A DNA stretch of 64,000 nt from Actinacidiphila acidipaludis. Lineage in GTDB: Bacteria > Actinomycetota > Actinomycetes > Streptomycetales > Streptomycetaceae. The stretch spans positions 124,001 to 188,000 of the forward strand of contig NZ_JAINZZ010000006.1 of NCBI RefSeq assembly GCF_019890725.1. The letters are read 5' to 3'. The notes under the pieces were generated by a model, which was given only the letters and a program-made list of their open reading frames with translations, was not told where the DNA came from and did no database searches. Shown here piece after piece: positions 49,783 to 58,970 of the stretch (positions are counted from its first letter, which is position 1; each line of letters starts with the position of its first letter). A program made the translations under genes and the position numbers.

Positions 49783-49990
49783 TACCGGGGTACGCCGGTA
49801 CTGCCCAGGCGGCCCCATGAACGACCAAGGGGGTGGGGAGGAAGCGCTCCCCGCAAGGACTTGTGCACACACCCGCCCAGCCCCTTCGTAAAAACGTTCA
49901 CGCACAAGTCCGAGGAGACGCTTCCGGACTGCCCCCAACGTGCGGGCAAACGGCACGTGATCAGGGGCGCGAGGTCCCCCAGACTTCGTC

Positions 49991-50085
49991 CGGGAGGTGC
50001 CCCCAGCGCGAGCAACCCACCACCGGCGGAAAGCCGGGAACGCACCCCAGCGGGGCACCCCCGAATCCGTACCCCACTACCGCGC
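49991..50085. repeat. Dispersed intergenic repeat, copy D (partly inverted)
   Basis: GGGAGGTGCCCCCAGCGCGA is the reverse of the GTTGGGGGCACCTCCC segment of copies B and C, while CCACCGGCGG, AAGCCGGGAACGCA and GGGGCACCCCCGAATCCGTACC run in the same direction as copy B. The unit is therefore modular. Confidence 0.65.
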
Positions 50086-50117
50086 CGGAGGCCGAACCGT
50101 CTACCGGGCTGGAAGCC

Positions 50118-51944
50118 TCACGGCAAGGCCTGCTCAACCCAGATGATCTTGCCCTCGGGGCTGTACCGGGTACCCCAGCGCTCGCCGAGCTGGGCCACCA
50201 GGAAGAGCCCGCGACCCCCCTCGTCCGTCGTCGCCGCATACCGCAGATGCGGCGCCGTACTGCTCGCGTCGGCGACCTCGCAGATCAGCGTGCGGTCCAG
50301 CAGCAGCCGGACGCGGATCGGCCCGGCGGCATGCCGAATCGCGTTGGTGACCAGTTCACTCAGCACCAGCTCCGTGGTGAACTCCAGGTCCTCCAGGCCC
50401 CAGGCCGCCAACTGCGCGTTCGCCTCGTTGCGGACCGTGGACACCGCCGCCGGGTCGCCGGGGACGTCCCAGGACGCCACGTGGTCGCCGGGCAGCGCGC
50501 GGGTCCGGGCGACGAGCAGGGCGATGTCGTCGCGGGGCACGGCCGGCACCAGGGCGCGGAACACCGCGTCGCACGTCTGGTTCGGGGTGCGGCCGAGTCC
50601 GGTGAGGGCGTCGCGCAGGAGGCCCAGGCCGGCGTCGATGTCGCGGGTGCGGTCCTCGACGAGCCCGTCGGTGTAGAGCACCAGCCCGCTGCCCTCGGGC
50701 AGTTCGCGTTCGACCGCCTCGAAGGGCAGGCCGCCCAGGCCCAGCGGCGGTCCGGCCGGGAGGTCGAGGAAGTCCACTGTGCCGTCCGGCAGCACCAGCG
50801 CGGGCGGCAGATGCCCGGCCCTGGCCATCTCGCAGCGCCGCGAGACCGGGTCGTAGATCGCGTACAGGCAGGTCGCGCCGGCGATGGTGGCCCCGCCGCC
50901 CGGGGCGGCCTCGTCCTTGTCGATGCGGGCGACGAGGTCGTCGAGGTGGGCGAGCACGTCGTCCGGCGGCAGGTCGAGCATGGAGAAGTTGTGCACCGCG
51001 GTCCGCAGCCGGCCCATGGTCGCGGCGGCGTGCAGGCCGTGCCCGACGACGTCGCCGACGACGAGTGCGACGCGGGCGCCGGACAGCGGGATGACGTCGA
51101 ACCAGTCGCCGCCGACGCCCGCCTGGGCCGGCTGGTAGCGGTAGCCGACGTCCAGCGCGTTCTGCTCGGGCAGGCCGTGCGGCAGCAGGCTCTGCTGCAG
51201 GGTCACCGCCATGCGCTGGTTGCCGGTGACGGCCGACTCGATCTGTTCCTGGGTGGTGTAGCGGGTGTCGAAGGACCCGGTGTTGTGGCCGACCCGCAGC
51301 ACGGCCACGCGGTCGGCGACGGCCCGGACCTCGTCCATCTCGTGGCTGACGAAGATCACCCCGGTCCCGTCGTCCCGCAGCCGGCGTATGAGGTCCAGGA
51401 CCTGGTCGGCCTGGCGCGGTCCGAGGGCGGCGGTGGGCTCGTCCAGCACGACCAGCGCGGGCTTGCCGATCAGCGACCGGACGATGGCCACGCCCTGGCG
51501 CTGCGCGCCGGACAGCGAGGCGACCGGCACCCGCAGGCTGGGTATGCGCACCGACAGGGACTCCAGCAGGGCGCGGGCCCGCTTCTCCATCCCGACCTCG
51601 TCGATCATGCCGAATCTGCGCAGTTCGCGGTTGAGGTAGAGGTTGTCGACGGTGTCGAGGTTGTCGCAGAGCGCCAGGTTCTGGTGGACCGTGGCGATGC
51701 CCAGCCGCTGGGCGTCGACGGGTCTGCGCGGGTCGGCGGCGCGGCCGCGCCAGGTGACGGTCCCGCTGTCTGGCACGGTCACTCCGGAGATCACCTTGAC
51801 CAGGGTCGACTTGCCGGCGCCGTTGCTGCCGACGAGGCCCACGACCTCGCCCTGGTGCACGTCCAGATCGACGTCGCTCAGTGCCTGCACCGCTCCGAAC
51901 CGCTTGCAGACTCCGCGCACGGTCAGCAGCGGAACTGTGCTCAC
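50118..51944 (-). CDS. Fusion of sugar-type ABC ATPase, SpoIIE/RsbU phosphatase and RsbW-like kinase
   Basis: 608 aa. Residues 1-about 235 are one RbsA/XylG-type ATPase domain with Walker A GSNGAGKSTLVK, signature LSGAQRQGVAI, Walker B ALVVLDEPTAAL and VSHEMDEV. About 250-470 is a PP2C-type SpoIIE phosphatase (GGDWFDVIPL, VVGDVVGHGLHAA, RAGHLPPAL, VLYTDGLVED, RDDIALLVAR). About 480-608 is a HATPase_c_2 domain (ELVTNAIRHA, DEGGRGLFLVAQLGERWG). The last two normally control anti-sigma antagonists; no transport genes are adjacent. GTG 51944 has GGAGG seven bases upstream. All active-site motifs are intact, so this is a genuine three-part protein. Confidence 0.9.
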   Translation of the reverse strand: MSTVPLLTVRGVCKRFGAVQALSDVDLDVHQGEVVGLVGSNGAGKSTLVKVISGVTVPDSGTVTWRGRAADPRRPVDAQRLGIATVHQNLALCDNLDTVDNLYLNRELRRFGMIDEVGMEKRARALLESLSVRIPSLRVPVASLSGAQRQGVAIVRSLIGKPALVVLDEPTAALGPRQADQVLDLIRRLRDDGTGVIFVSHEMDEVRAVADRVAVLRVGHNTGSFDTRYTTQEQIESAVTGNQRMAVTLQQSLLPHGLPEQNALDVGYRYQPAQAGVGGDWFDVIPLSGARVALVVGDVVGHGLHAAATMGRLRTAVHNFSMLDLPPDDVLAHLDDLVARIDKDEAAPGGGATIAGATCLYAIYDPVSRRCEMARAGHLPPALVLPDGTVDFLDLPAGPPLGLGGLPFEAVERELPEGSGLVLYTDGLVEDRTRDIDAGLGLLRDALTGLGRTPNQTCDAVFRALVPAVPRDDIALLVARTRALPGDHVASWDVPGDPAAVSTVRNEANAQLAAWGLEDLEFTTELVLSELVTNAIRHAAGPIRVRLLLDRTLICEVADASSTAPHLRYAATTDEGGRGLFLVAQLGERWGTRYSPEGKIIWVEQALP

Positions 51945-52172
51945 TGCACCACCTCCGCCCCCGCCGCGCTGGCTCCGGTTACCGAGTCTGCTCCTCGGCG
52001 CGTCCCGGCGCACCGGGGAAACGGAAAGGAGTGACCTGTCACGACTGAACCATTCCCCCCGAACACGCATCTAACGGGTGGATGCGGGAGACCGCCTCCG
52101 GATCCCGGGCCGCCGGGAGCCCGCCGGGATCGTCCCGTCCCGCGGCGGCGGTCCACGACTTCAGGGAGCGTC

Positions 52173-53267
52173 ATGAGTCTCACCGGCACGGCACTCTTCG
52201 TGCTGAGCATCGGCCTGGTGCCGGTGGTGATGCTCCTCATGCTGTTCGCGTGGAACCGGCTGCCGGGTCCCCGGGGCGTGCGGATCGCCGGCCGGCTCGG
52301 CATGGTGCTGGTCAGCCAGGCCGCCGCGGTCCTGGCCGTGCTGATCTGGGTGAACAACACCTACGGCCTGTACGAGTCGTGGAGCGACCTGATGGGCGAC
52401 AACGGCCAGGTGCGGATGGACGCGGCCGGCCCCGGCAACGCGGGCGTGCCCGCCGACCCGGCCGTCGCCACGCAGACGGAGTTCGCGCCGGGCAAGGACG
52501 GGGTGCTGGCGACCGTCGCCACCGGCCCCCGCTCCCACGTCACCGGCACCGTCCTGGTGTGGCTGCCCCCGCAGTACGACCAGCCCGCCTACCGGCACAC
52601 CCGCTTCCCCGTGGTCGAGCTGCTGCCCGGCTACCCCGGAAGTCCCGGCGCGTGGTTCGGCGCGATGGGGGTGGGCCGGGAGCTGACCTCGCTGATCGCC
52701 GAGCACCGTGCGGCGCCGATGATCCTGGTCGCGCCGAAGATGAACGTGCTCGGCCGGGTGGACCCCGGCTGCGCGGACCTCCCGCACGGCGCCCGGACGT
52801 CCACCTGGCTCGGCACCGACGTCCCCCAGCTCGTCCGCCGGCACTTCCGGGCCGAGGCGGGTGCCCGGCACTGGGCGATCATGGGCTACTCGGCGGGCGC
52901 GTACTGCGCGGCGAACACCGCGCTGCACCACGCGCGGACCTTCCACGCGGTGGTCAGCCTCTCCGGCTACAACGCCCCCGAGGCGCGGCTGGTGACCCGG
53001 GACCCCGCCCTGGCCCGCGCGAACAACCCCTACCTGGAGCTGCGCGCCGCCAAGCACCAGCCGGACCTCGTGCTGCTGATGGCGGGCAGCTACCAGGACA
53101 GCGACACGGTGTACGCCGCCAGGACCCTGCTGAGCGTGCTCCACCACCCGGGCCCCAGCCGCCTGCTGACGATCCAGCGCGGCGGTCACAACACCCAGGT
53201 GTGGCGGTCCATGCTGCCCACCGCGCTCGGCTGGCTCTCCGAGCAGATCGCCACCGGCCGGCCGTGA
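52173..53267 (+). CDS. Membrane-anchored alpha/beta hydrolase of the esterase/antigen 85 type
   Basis: 364 aa. Two N-terminal membrane helices (about 5-27 and 42-62), then an extracellular Ag85/EstD-like hydrolase: FPVVELLPGYPGSPGAWF, nucleophile elbow WAIMGYSAGAYCA (Ser about 233), Asp region LLMAGSYQDSD and catalytic His in RGGHNTQVW (about 340). It probably acts on an acyl ester or a cell-envelope lipid. ATG 52173 with AGGGAG upstream. Divergent from the ABC-SpoIIE fusion across a 228-bp region. Confidence 0.88.
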   Translation: MSLTGTALFVLSIGLVPVVMLLMLFAWNRLPGPRGVRIAGRLGMVLVSQAAAVLAVLIWVNNTYGLYESWSDLMGDNGQVRMDAAGPGNAGVPADPAVATQTEFAPGKDGVLATVATGPRSHVTGTVLVWLPPQYDQPAYRHTRFPVVELLPGYPGSPGAWFGAMGVGRELTSLIAEHRAAPMILVAPKMNVLGRVDPGCADLPHGARTSTWLGTDVPQLVRRHFRAEAGARHWAIMGYSAGAYCAANTALHHARTFHAVVSLSGYNAPEARLVTRDPALARANNPYLELRAAKHQPDLVLLMAGSYQDSDTVYAARTLLSVLHHPGPSRLLTIQRGGHNTQVWRSMLPTALGWLSEQIATGRP

Positions 53268-53496
53268 GACCGGGCGGGACGCCCGTGCCGCCGGGCCGGT
53301 CGCGCGGCCTCCGACACAAGCGGAACGCGCCCCTCCTCACCTGCGGAAACTGATCTCCCGTCAGAACAGGGATATCCCTCTGCACAGTACAAGGAAGCAG
53401 GTCTAGACTCACCAGGCCCGGGCGGAACATCTGCCCGCCCGGCCTCATTCGCCTGCGCCCAAGAGCGCGGCGAGGATCGCATCCCGTGGGGGGATC

Positions 53497-55266
53497 ATGT
53501 TCTCTTCTTCTTCGGCGCGCTCCGGTGCGCGCCGTCGCGGCCGCCTGCTGGCGGCCTGCACGACCGGTGTCGTGGCCGCGGGCGCGTTCGCGCTGGGCCC
53601 CGCCGGCATCGCCAGCGCCGACAGCGGCGCGCCGCACCAGGCCCGGTTCTCCGCGCCGCAGACCACGCAGCACCCGACGTCCACGCTGCGCAAGCACAAG
53701 AAGACGTCGTACTCGACGGCCGCGGCCGGCACCGCTCTGACGGCGCCGCGCTACGACTACGACAACGACGGCTACAGCGACCTGCTGGTCCAGAACGACG
53801 ACGCCTCGTTCGGCGTCCTCAGCAGCGCCAAGCTCACCGCGGGCCAGGCCGGCTACACCGACCTGGGCACCGGGAACACCCTGTACCGGGACGTCATCAC
53901 GCCCGGCAACCTGACCGACTCCTATGCCGGCACCGAGGTGCTCGCCCTGACCGCGTCGGGCCGGCTCAGCATGTTCACCGACACGAACAGCCTGGTGAAC
54001 GGCTACCCGGTGTGGACCGGCACCGGCTGGCAGGTCTACAACCAGATCGTGGCCGTCGGGGACACCAACGGCGACGGATTCGGCGACCTGCTCGCCCGTA
54101 CCCCGTCCGGCGACCTGTACCTCTACAAGGGCACCGGCAACGCTTCCGCGCCGTTCGGCGGCCGGGTCAAGGTCGGCTACGGCTACGGCATCTACGACCA
54201 GCTCGTCGGCGCCGGCGACATCACCGGCACCGGGTACGAGACGCTGGTCGCCCGCGACCTCTACGGCGACCTGTGGATGTACAAGCTGGACGGGACCGCG
54301 GCGAACCCGCTGGCCGCCCGGGTGAAGATCGGCACCGGCTGGAACGTCTACAACCAGATCATCGGCTGGGGCGACGACGGCGGTTCCATCGGCCAGATCC
54401 TGGGCCGGACGGCCAACGGCGACCTGTGGTGGTACAACGGCGACGGCAGCGGGAAGGGCACCCTCACCAAGCGCGTGCGCATGGGCGGCGGCTGGTCGAG
54501 CAACGTCATCTCCGGCCAGGGCCACACCCAGGTCTGGGGCAAGGCCGACCTGTTCGGGCTGACGTCCGGCGGCAGCCTGTACTACTACTCCAGCTACAAC
54601 ACCGGCGTCCTCAGCAAGCGGTACCTGGTGGGCAACGCCGGTGCGTGGAAGGGCTCCAACCTCACCACGACGGTGTCCCTGTCCGACGAGGGCGAGCAGC
54701 CGCTGCTGGAGATCTACAACGGCACGCTCTACAACGACACCCTCGGCTTCGAGAACGTCAGCAGCAGCGGCTGGGGCGGCTACAACAAGGTGTTCGGCCC
54801 CGGCGACCTCAACGGCGACGGCCACTCCGACCTCCTCGCCCGTGACAAGAGCGGCGTGCTGTGGGACCTGACCGGCAAGGGCGACGGCTCGTTCTACGGC
54901 CGCGCCAAGGTCGGCGCGGGCTGGGGCGGCTACAACCAGATCACCGGCGCCGGCGACATCAACGGTGACGGCCTCGCCGACATCGTGGCCCGCGCGAGCA
55001 ACGGCCACCTGTACCTGTACCTGGGCACCGGCAACGGCGCGGCGCCGTTCAAGGCCCGCCAGGACATCGGCGCCGGCTGGAACGCGTACTCCAAGATCGC
55101 CTCGCCCGGTGACATGGACGGCGACGGCCGCGCCGACCTGGTCGCGGTGACCCCCGGCGGCCAGCTCTACCGCTACAGCGGCGAGGGCTTCACCGGCACC
55201 GCCACCTTCAAGCACCGTGTGGAGATCGGCACCGCCGGCTGGAACGGCTACAGCAGCCTGTTCTGA
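53497..55266 (+). CDS. Secreted FG-GAP/VCBS repeat protein
   Basis: 589 aa. Signal peptide (1-about 42: RRRGRLLAACTTGVVAAGAFALGPAGIASA), a basic linker, then about nine beta-propeller blades of roughly 48 residues. Calcium-binding loops (DYDNDGYSDLL, DTNGDGFGDLL, DLNGDGHSDLL, DINGDGLADIV, DMDGDGRADLV) and GxGWxxYNQI strands recur. Blades in the middle lack the loop. No enzyme domain; likely an extracellular binding protein. ATG 53497 with a GGGGGGA site. The 229-bp gap upstream has a possible -10 TAGACT at 53403 and nothing else clear. Confidence 0.88.
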   Translation: MFSSSSARSGARRRGRLLAACTTGVVAAGAFALGPAGIASADSGAPHQARFSAPQTTQHPTSTLRKHKKTSYSTAAAGTALTAPRYDYDNDGYSDLLVQNDDASFGVLSSAKLTAGQAGYTDLGTGNTLYRDVITPGNLTDSYAGTEVLALTASGRLSMFTDTNSLVNGYPVWTGTGWQVYNQIVAVGDTNGDGFGDLLARTPSGDLYLYKGTGNASAPFGGRVKVGYGYGIYDQLVGAGDITGTGYETLVARDLYGDLWMYKLDGTAANPLAARVKIGTGWNVYNQIIGWGDDGGSIGQILGRTANGDLWWYNGDGSGKGTLTKRVRMGGGWSSNVISGQGHTQVWGKADLFGLTSGGSLYYYSSYNTGVLSKRYLVGNAGAWKGSNLTTTVSLSDEGEQPLLEIYNGTLYNDTLGFENVSSSGWGGYNKVFGPGDLNGDGHSDLLARDKSGVLWDLTGKGDGSFYGRAKVGAGWGGYNQITGAGDINGDGLADIVARASNGHLYLYLGTGNGAAPFKARQDIGAGWNAYSKIASPGDMDGDGRADLVAVTPGGQLYRYSGEGFTGTATFKHRVEIGTAGWNGYSSLF

Positions 55267-55315
55267 TCCCGCGCCACCTCCCGGCCCGCCGTCCGCGGGC
55301 AGGGGCAGGCTGACC

Positions 55316-55351
55316 ACGTGCCCGGTACGCACTCCCGCGTACCGGGCACGT
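55316..55351. repeat. Perfect 15-bp inverted repeat just upstream of the DUF72 gene
   Basis: ACGTGCCCGGTACGC, loop ACTCCC, then its exact complement, ending 8 bases before the DUF72 ATG. It can terminate the FG-GAP transcript, but its position over the ribosome-binding region also fits translational control or an operator. Confidence 0.7.
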
Positions 55352-55359
55352 ATCGCTTC

Positions 55360-56133
55360 ATGCCCCTGCTCATCGGAACCTCGGGATGGCAGTACCGGGA
55401 CTGGCGCGGCGTCCTCTACCCGGAGAAGCTGCCGCAGCGGCTGTGGCTGGAGGAGTACGCCGGCCGGTTCGCGACCGTGGAGAACAACAACGCCTTCTAC
55501 CGGCTGCCCACCGCGGACATCTTCGCGGACTGGCGGCGGCGGACCCCCGACGGGTTCGTGATGGCGGTCAAGGCCAGCCGCTACCTCACGCACATCAAGC
55601 GGCTGCGCGAGCCGGAGGAACCGGTGCACCGGCTGATGGAGCGGGCCGCGGCCCTCGGCGACCGGCTCGGGCCGGTGCTGCTCCAGCTCCCGCCGACGCT
55701 GCGCGCCGACCCCGACGCCCTCGACGCGTGCCTGCGCTGCTTCCCGCGGACCGTGCGGGTGGCCGTCGAACCCCGGCACCCCTCGTGGTGGGAGGCCGAG
55801 CGGGCAGTGCGGCGGGTGCTGGAGCGCCGCGGCGGCACGCTGTGCTGGGCCGACCGCGACTCGCGGCCGGTGACGCCGCTGTGGCGCACCGCGTCCTGGG
55901 GTTATGCGCGCTTCCACGGCGGCCGCGCCCGGCCGGCCCCCCGCTACGGGCGGACGGCCCTGCGGTCGTGGGCCGAGCGGCTGCGCGCGGCCTGGCCCGG
56001 CGACGCGGACGACGTCTACTGCTACTTCAACAACGACACCGGCGGCGCGGCCGTCGCGGACGCCGCCGCGTTCGCACGGGCCGCCGTCCGCGCCGGCTTC
56101 GTCCTGGCGCCGGGAGGCGGCCCGGCCCGATGA
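55360..56133 (+). CDS. DUF72-family protein
   Basis: 257 aa, TIM-barrel-like. Family start LIGTSGWQYRDWRGVLYPEKLP, FATVENNNAFYRLP, VMAVKASRYLTHIKRL, GPVLLQLPPTL, VAVEPRHPSW, YCYFNNDTGGAA. DUF72 proteins (YecE type) are widespread with no agreed activity. ATG 55360 matches the family N-terminus but has no good ribosome site; a GTG at 55318 inside the hairpin would add 14 residues. Followed by a MmcQ/YjbR gene. Confidence 0.9.
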   Translation: MPLLIGTSGWQYRDWRGVLYPEKLPQRLWLEEYAGRFATVENNNAFYRLPTADIFADWRRRTPDGFVMAVKASRYLTHIKRLREPEEPVHRLMERAAALGDRLGPVLLQLPPTLRADPDALDACLRCFPRTVRVAVEPRHPSWWEAERAVRRVLERRGGTLCWADRDSRPVTPLWRTASWGYARFHGGRARPAPRYGRTALRSWAERLRAAWPGDADDVYCYFNNDTGGAAVADAAAFARAAVRAGFVLAPGGGPAR

Positions 56134-56250
56134 CGGCCGCCGCGGTCCCCGATGATGGTGACCGCGGTCGCCGATGGCGGTGACCGCCGTCTCCGTCGCC
56201 GCCGGCGGAGGCCGTCACTCCGACGTGCCACCGAGGGAAGGCCCGCCGTC

Positions 56251-56616
56251 ATGCTCGATGCCGAGGACGTCCGCCGCATCGCCCTGTCGTTCCCGGCGAC
56301 GCTGGAGAAGGAGCGGTGGGGGCATCCCACCTTCGACGTCACCGGCCGGATGTTCGTCACCGTGCCCGACGACGGCACCTCGTTCGCGGTGCGCTGCCCG
56401 CGTCACGAACGCGCCGAGCTGATGGCGAGCGAGCCGGAGAAGTTCTGGGTTCCCGCGCACGAGGCGCACTCGTCATGGGTCCGGGCCCGGCTGGCCGCCC
56501 TCGACGACGCCGACGAGCTCTACGACATCCTGCTCGACTCCTGGCGGCAGGCCGCTCCCGCCGACCTCGCGGAGACCTTCCCCGCGCCCGGCGACCGCCG
56601 CCCGTCCGCGGGCTGA
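56251..56616 (+). CDS. MmcQ/YjbR-family DNA-binding-like protein
   Basis: 121 aa. DVRRIALSFPATLEKERWGHPTFDVTGRMFVTV and FWVPAHEAHSSWVRARLAALDDADELYDILLDSWRQAAP give the CyaY-like fold of this family. The name implies DNA binding but molecular function is not established. ATG 56251 has GAGGGAAGG upstream; the frame extends to 56152 without conserved residues. Probably an operon with DUF72. Confidence 0.85.
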   Translation: MLDAEDVRRIALSFPATLEKERWGHPTFDVTGRMFVTVPDDGTSFAVRCPRHERAELMASEPEKFWVPAHEAHSSWVRARLAALDDADELYDILLDSWRQAAPADLAETFPAPGDRRPSAG

Positions 56617-56688
56617 ACCGGCGTCGCCGCCGCCAGAGCGCGGTTGGGAAAGGGCAGTTGCGGGCGACCGTAAACGTTGCCGGAACTC

Positions 56689-56733
56689 TTGACAGGGATG
56701 CGACGAACCACGACGCTCCTGAGAGCGCTCTCA
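56689..56733 (+). promoter_or_regulatory. Promoter with LacI-type operator for the GH16 gene
   Basis: TTGACA at 56689-56694 followed at 56720-56733 by the perfect 14-bp palindrome TGAGAGCGCTCTCA. This closely matches the TGGGAGCGCTCCCA operator class of CebR/LacI regulators of Streptomyces glucan genes. The operator would cover the start region. No LacI gene is in the window. Confidence 0.72.
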
Positions 56734-56845
56734 CGAACCCCCGACACCCCCGACACCCACCGCGCCCGCGTTCCCGCTTCCCGGTCGGCTCCTCACCGCG
56801 ACCACGCCCGCGGGCGCCACCCCCCACACAGGTGAAGGAGTACGC

Positions 56846-58648
56846 ATGTCCATCGAAGGCACGCGGCAACGGGTCAGACGGCGATGGTCCGCCGGCCGGG
56901 CCGCGCTCGGGGCGGTGGCCGTGGCCGCCGTCGCCGCGGTCACCCTGACCGGCACGCCGTCGCAGGCGGCCCAGCCCCCCACGGCCGCCGCCCGGCCCGC
57001 CGCCGTCCAGCCGTCCTCCGTGCCGGCCGCACCGGCCGGCTTCACGACGACCTGGAGCGACGACTTCAACGGCGCCGCCAACACCGGCCTGGACACCGGG
57101 ACATGGCGGTACGACGCCGGGCCCGGCAGCAGTTTCGGCACCGGCGAGATCGAGACGACCACCACCAGCACCTCGAACGTCTACCAGGACGGCAACGGCC
57201 ACCTGGTGCTCAAGGCCCTGCACTCCGGCACCGACCCCAACTCCGGCTGGACGTCGGGCCGGGTGGAGACGCAGGCCGACGGGTTCGGCGCGGTGCCCGG
57301 CGGCGTCGTGCGGATGCAGGCCTCCATCCAGCAGCCCAACGTGACCACCGCCAACGGCGCCGGTTACTGGCCGGCGTTCTGGATGCTGGGCGCCCCGCTG
57401 CGGATCGGTGTGGGCTGGCCGGGCTCCGGCGAGGTCGACATCCTCGAGGACATCAACGGCCGCAGCTCGGTGTTCGGCACCCTGCACTGCGGGGTCGGCT
57501 CCGGCGGTCCCTGCAACGAGACCACCGGCATCGGCTCGGGTGAACGCGCCTGCTCCGGCTGCCAGACCGGCTACCACACCTACGCGGTGGAGATCGACCG
57601 GTCGACCTCGCCCGAGCAGATCCGCTACTACCTCGACGGCGCCAACTACTTCACCATCAACTCCAACCAGGTCGACGCAACGACCTGGGCGAACGCCGTC
57701 GACCACAGCTACTTCATCATCTTCGACCTGGCCATCGGCGGCGGCTTCCCCGCGGCCTTCGGCGGCGGACCCAACGCGAACACCGTCTCCGGCGGGCAGT
57801 TGAACGTGGACTACGTCGCCGTCTACAACAAGCCGCCGGCCGGCAGCCTGGGCACGAACATCGCGCAGGGCAAGCCGACCACGGCCTCGTCGGTGGAGAG
57901 CGCGTCCTTCCCCGCGTCGAACGCCACCGACGGCGACCTGACGACCCGCTGGTCCAGCGGCTTCTCCGACCCGCAGTGGCTGCAGGTCGACCTCGGCCAG
58001 AGCTACAACCTGACGCACGCCACCCTCACCTGGGAGGCGGCCACGGCATCGGCCTACCAGTTGCAGACCTCCAACGACGGCACGACCTGGACGACGGTCT
58101 ACTCCAACTCCAACAGCCCCCAGGACATCCAGGACACCGCGCTGAACGCCTCCGGGCGCTACGTGCGGGTCTACGCGACCGGCAGAGCCTCCCAGTGGGG
58201 CGACTCCCTGTACGAGCTGGCGCTCTACGGCACACCAGGGTCGGGCGGCGGCACCGGCGGGAGCACGCTGCTGTCCCAGGGGAGGACGGCGACCGCCTCC
58301 TCCACCGAGAACGGCAGCTTCACCGCGCCCAACGCGGTCGACGGCAACACGGGCACCCGCTGGTCCAGCGCGTTCTCCGACCCGCAGTGGCTCCAGGTCG
58401 ACCTGGGCGCGACCCACAGCATCAGCAAGGTGGCGCTGAACTGGGAGGCGGCGTACGCCACCGCCTTCCAGATCCAGACCTCGAACGACGGCACCACCTG
58501 GACGACGATCTACTCCACCACCAGCGGCACCGGCGGCAACCAGACCCTCAACGTCTCCGGCAGCGGCCGCTACGTGCGGATGAACGGCACCGCACGTGCC
58601 ACGCAGTACGGCTACTCGCTCTGGGAGTTCCAGGTCTACGGATCCTGA
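56846..58648 (+). CDS. Secreted GH16 endo-beta-glucanase with two CBM32/F5-8C domains
   Basis: 600 aa. Signal peptide (1-about 42), GH16 domain (about 68-330) with catalytic core GEVDILEDI (ExDxxE), GYWPAFWMLG and HTYAVEIDR. Two discoidin-like CBM32 domains (about 335-465 and 475-600) share RWSSxFSDPQWLQVDLG and the SNDGTTWTT strand and are clear duplicates joined by a Gly/Ser/Thr linker. It cleaves beta-1,3 or mixed beta-glucans of fungal walls or plants. ATG 56846 follows GTGAAGGAG. Control by the LacI-type operator is likely. Confidence 0.93.
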   Translation: MSIEGTRQRVRRRWSAGRAALGAVAVAAVAAVTLTGTPSQAAQPPTAAARPAAVQPSSVPAAPAGFTTTWSDDFNGAANTGLDTGTWRYDAGPGSSFGTGEIETTTTSTSNVYQDGNGHLVLKALHSGTDPNSGWTSGRVETQADGFGAVPGGVVRMQASIQQPNVTTANGAGYWPAFWMLGAPLRIGVGWPGSGEVDILEDINGRSSVFGTLHCGVGSGGPCNETTGIGSGERACSGCQTGYHTYAVEIDRSTSPEQIRYYLDGANYFTINSNQVDATTWANAVDHSYFIIFDLAIGGGFPAAFGGGPNANTVSGGQLNVDYVAVYNKPPAGSLGTNIAQGKPTTASSVESASFPASNATDGDLTTRWSSGFSDPQWLQVDLGQSYNLTHATLTWEAATASAYQLQTSNDGTTWTTVYSNSNSPQDIQDTALNASGRYVRVYATGRASQWGDSLYELALYGTPGSGGGTGGSTLLSQGRTATASSTENGSFTAPNAVDGNTGTRWSSAFSDPQWLQVDLGATHSISKVALNWEAAYATAFQIQTSNDGTTWTTIYSTTSGTGGNQTLNVSGSGRYVRMNGTARATQYGYSLWEFQVYGS

Positions 58649-58725
58649 CCCGCCCTGACCCGGCCTGGTCGGTGCTGGTCCGGCCCGCCCCGCACTCCCG
58701 CAGCCGGCCGGTCCGGCTCACCACC

Positions 58726-58765
58726 GGCCCCGCCCCGGCCGCCGCAAGGCGTCCGGGGCGGGGCC
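58726..58765 (+). terminator. Terminator of the GH16 gene
   Basis: A 13-bp perfect stem GGCCCCGCCCCGG with its complement and a 14-base loop, 77 bases after the stop. The rest of the 322-bp gap to 58970 shows no gene; promoter elements of the protease are not clear. Confidence 0.75.
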
Positions 58766-58970
58766 GCCGTGCGAGCGGGGAACGTCCTTCCCGGACGTCC
58801 TACCCCGGTGACCGCCATTCGCGCAGCTCAGAGGCGGCCGATCGGGTGGCGCGGTCGGGTGGTGGCGGTGTGTCGTGATCTTCGGAACGCATGATCGTCG
58901 GACTTTGGGACCGCTCTCGCCCGCGTGACGCCTTCACGTGGGTCTGTCGCTGTCCTACGGAGTCCACAAG

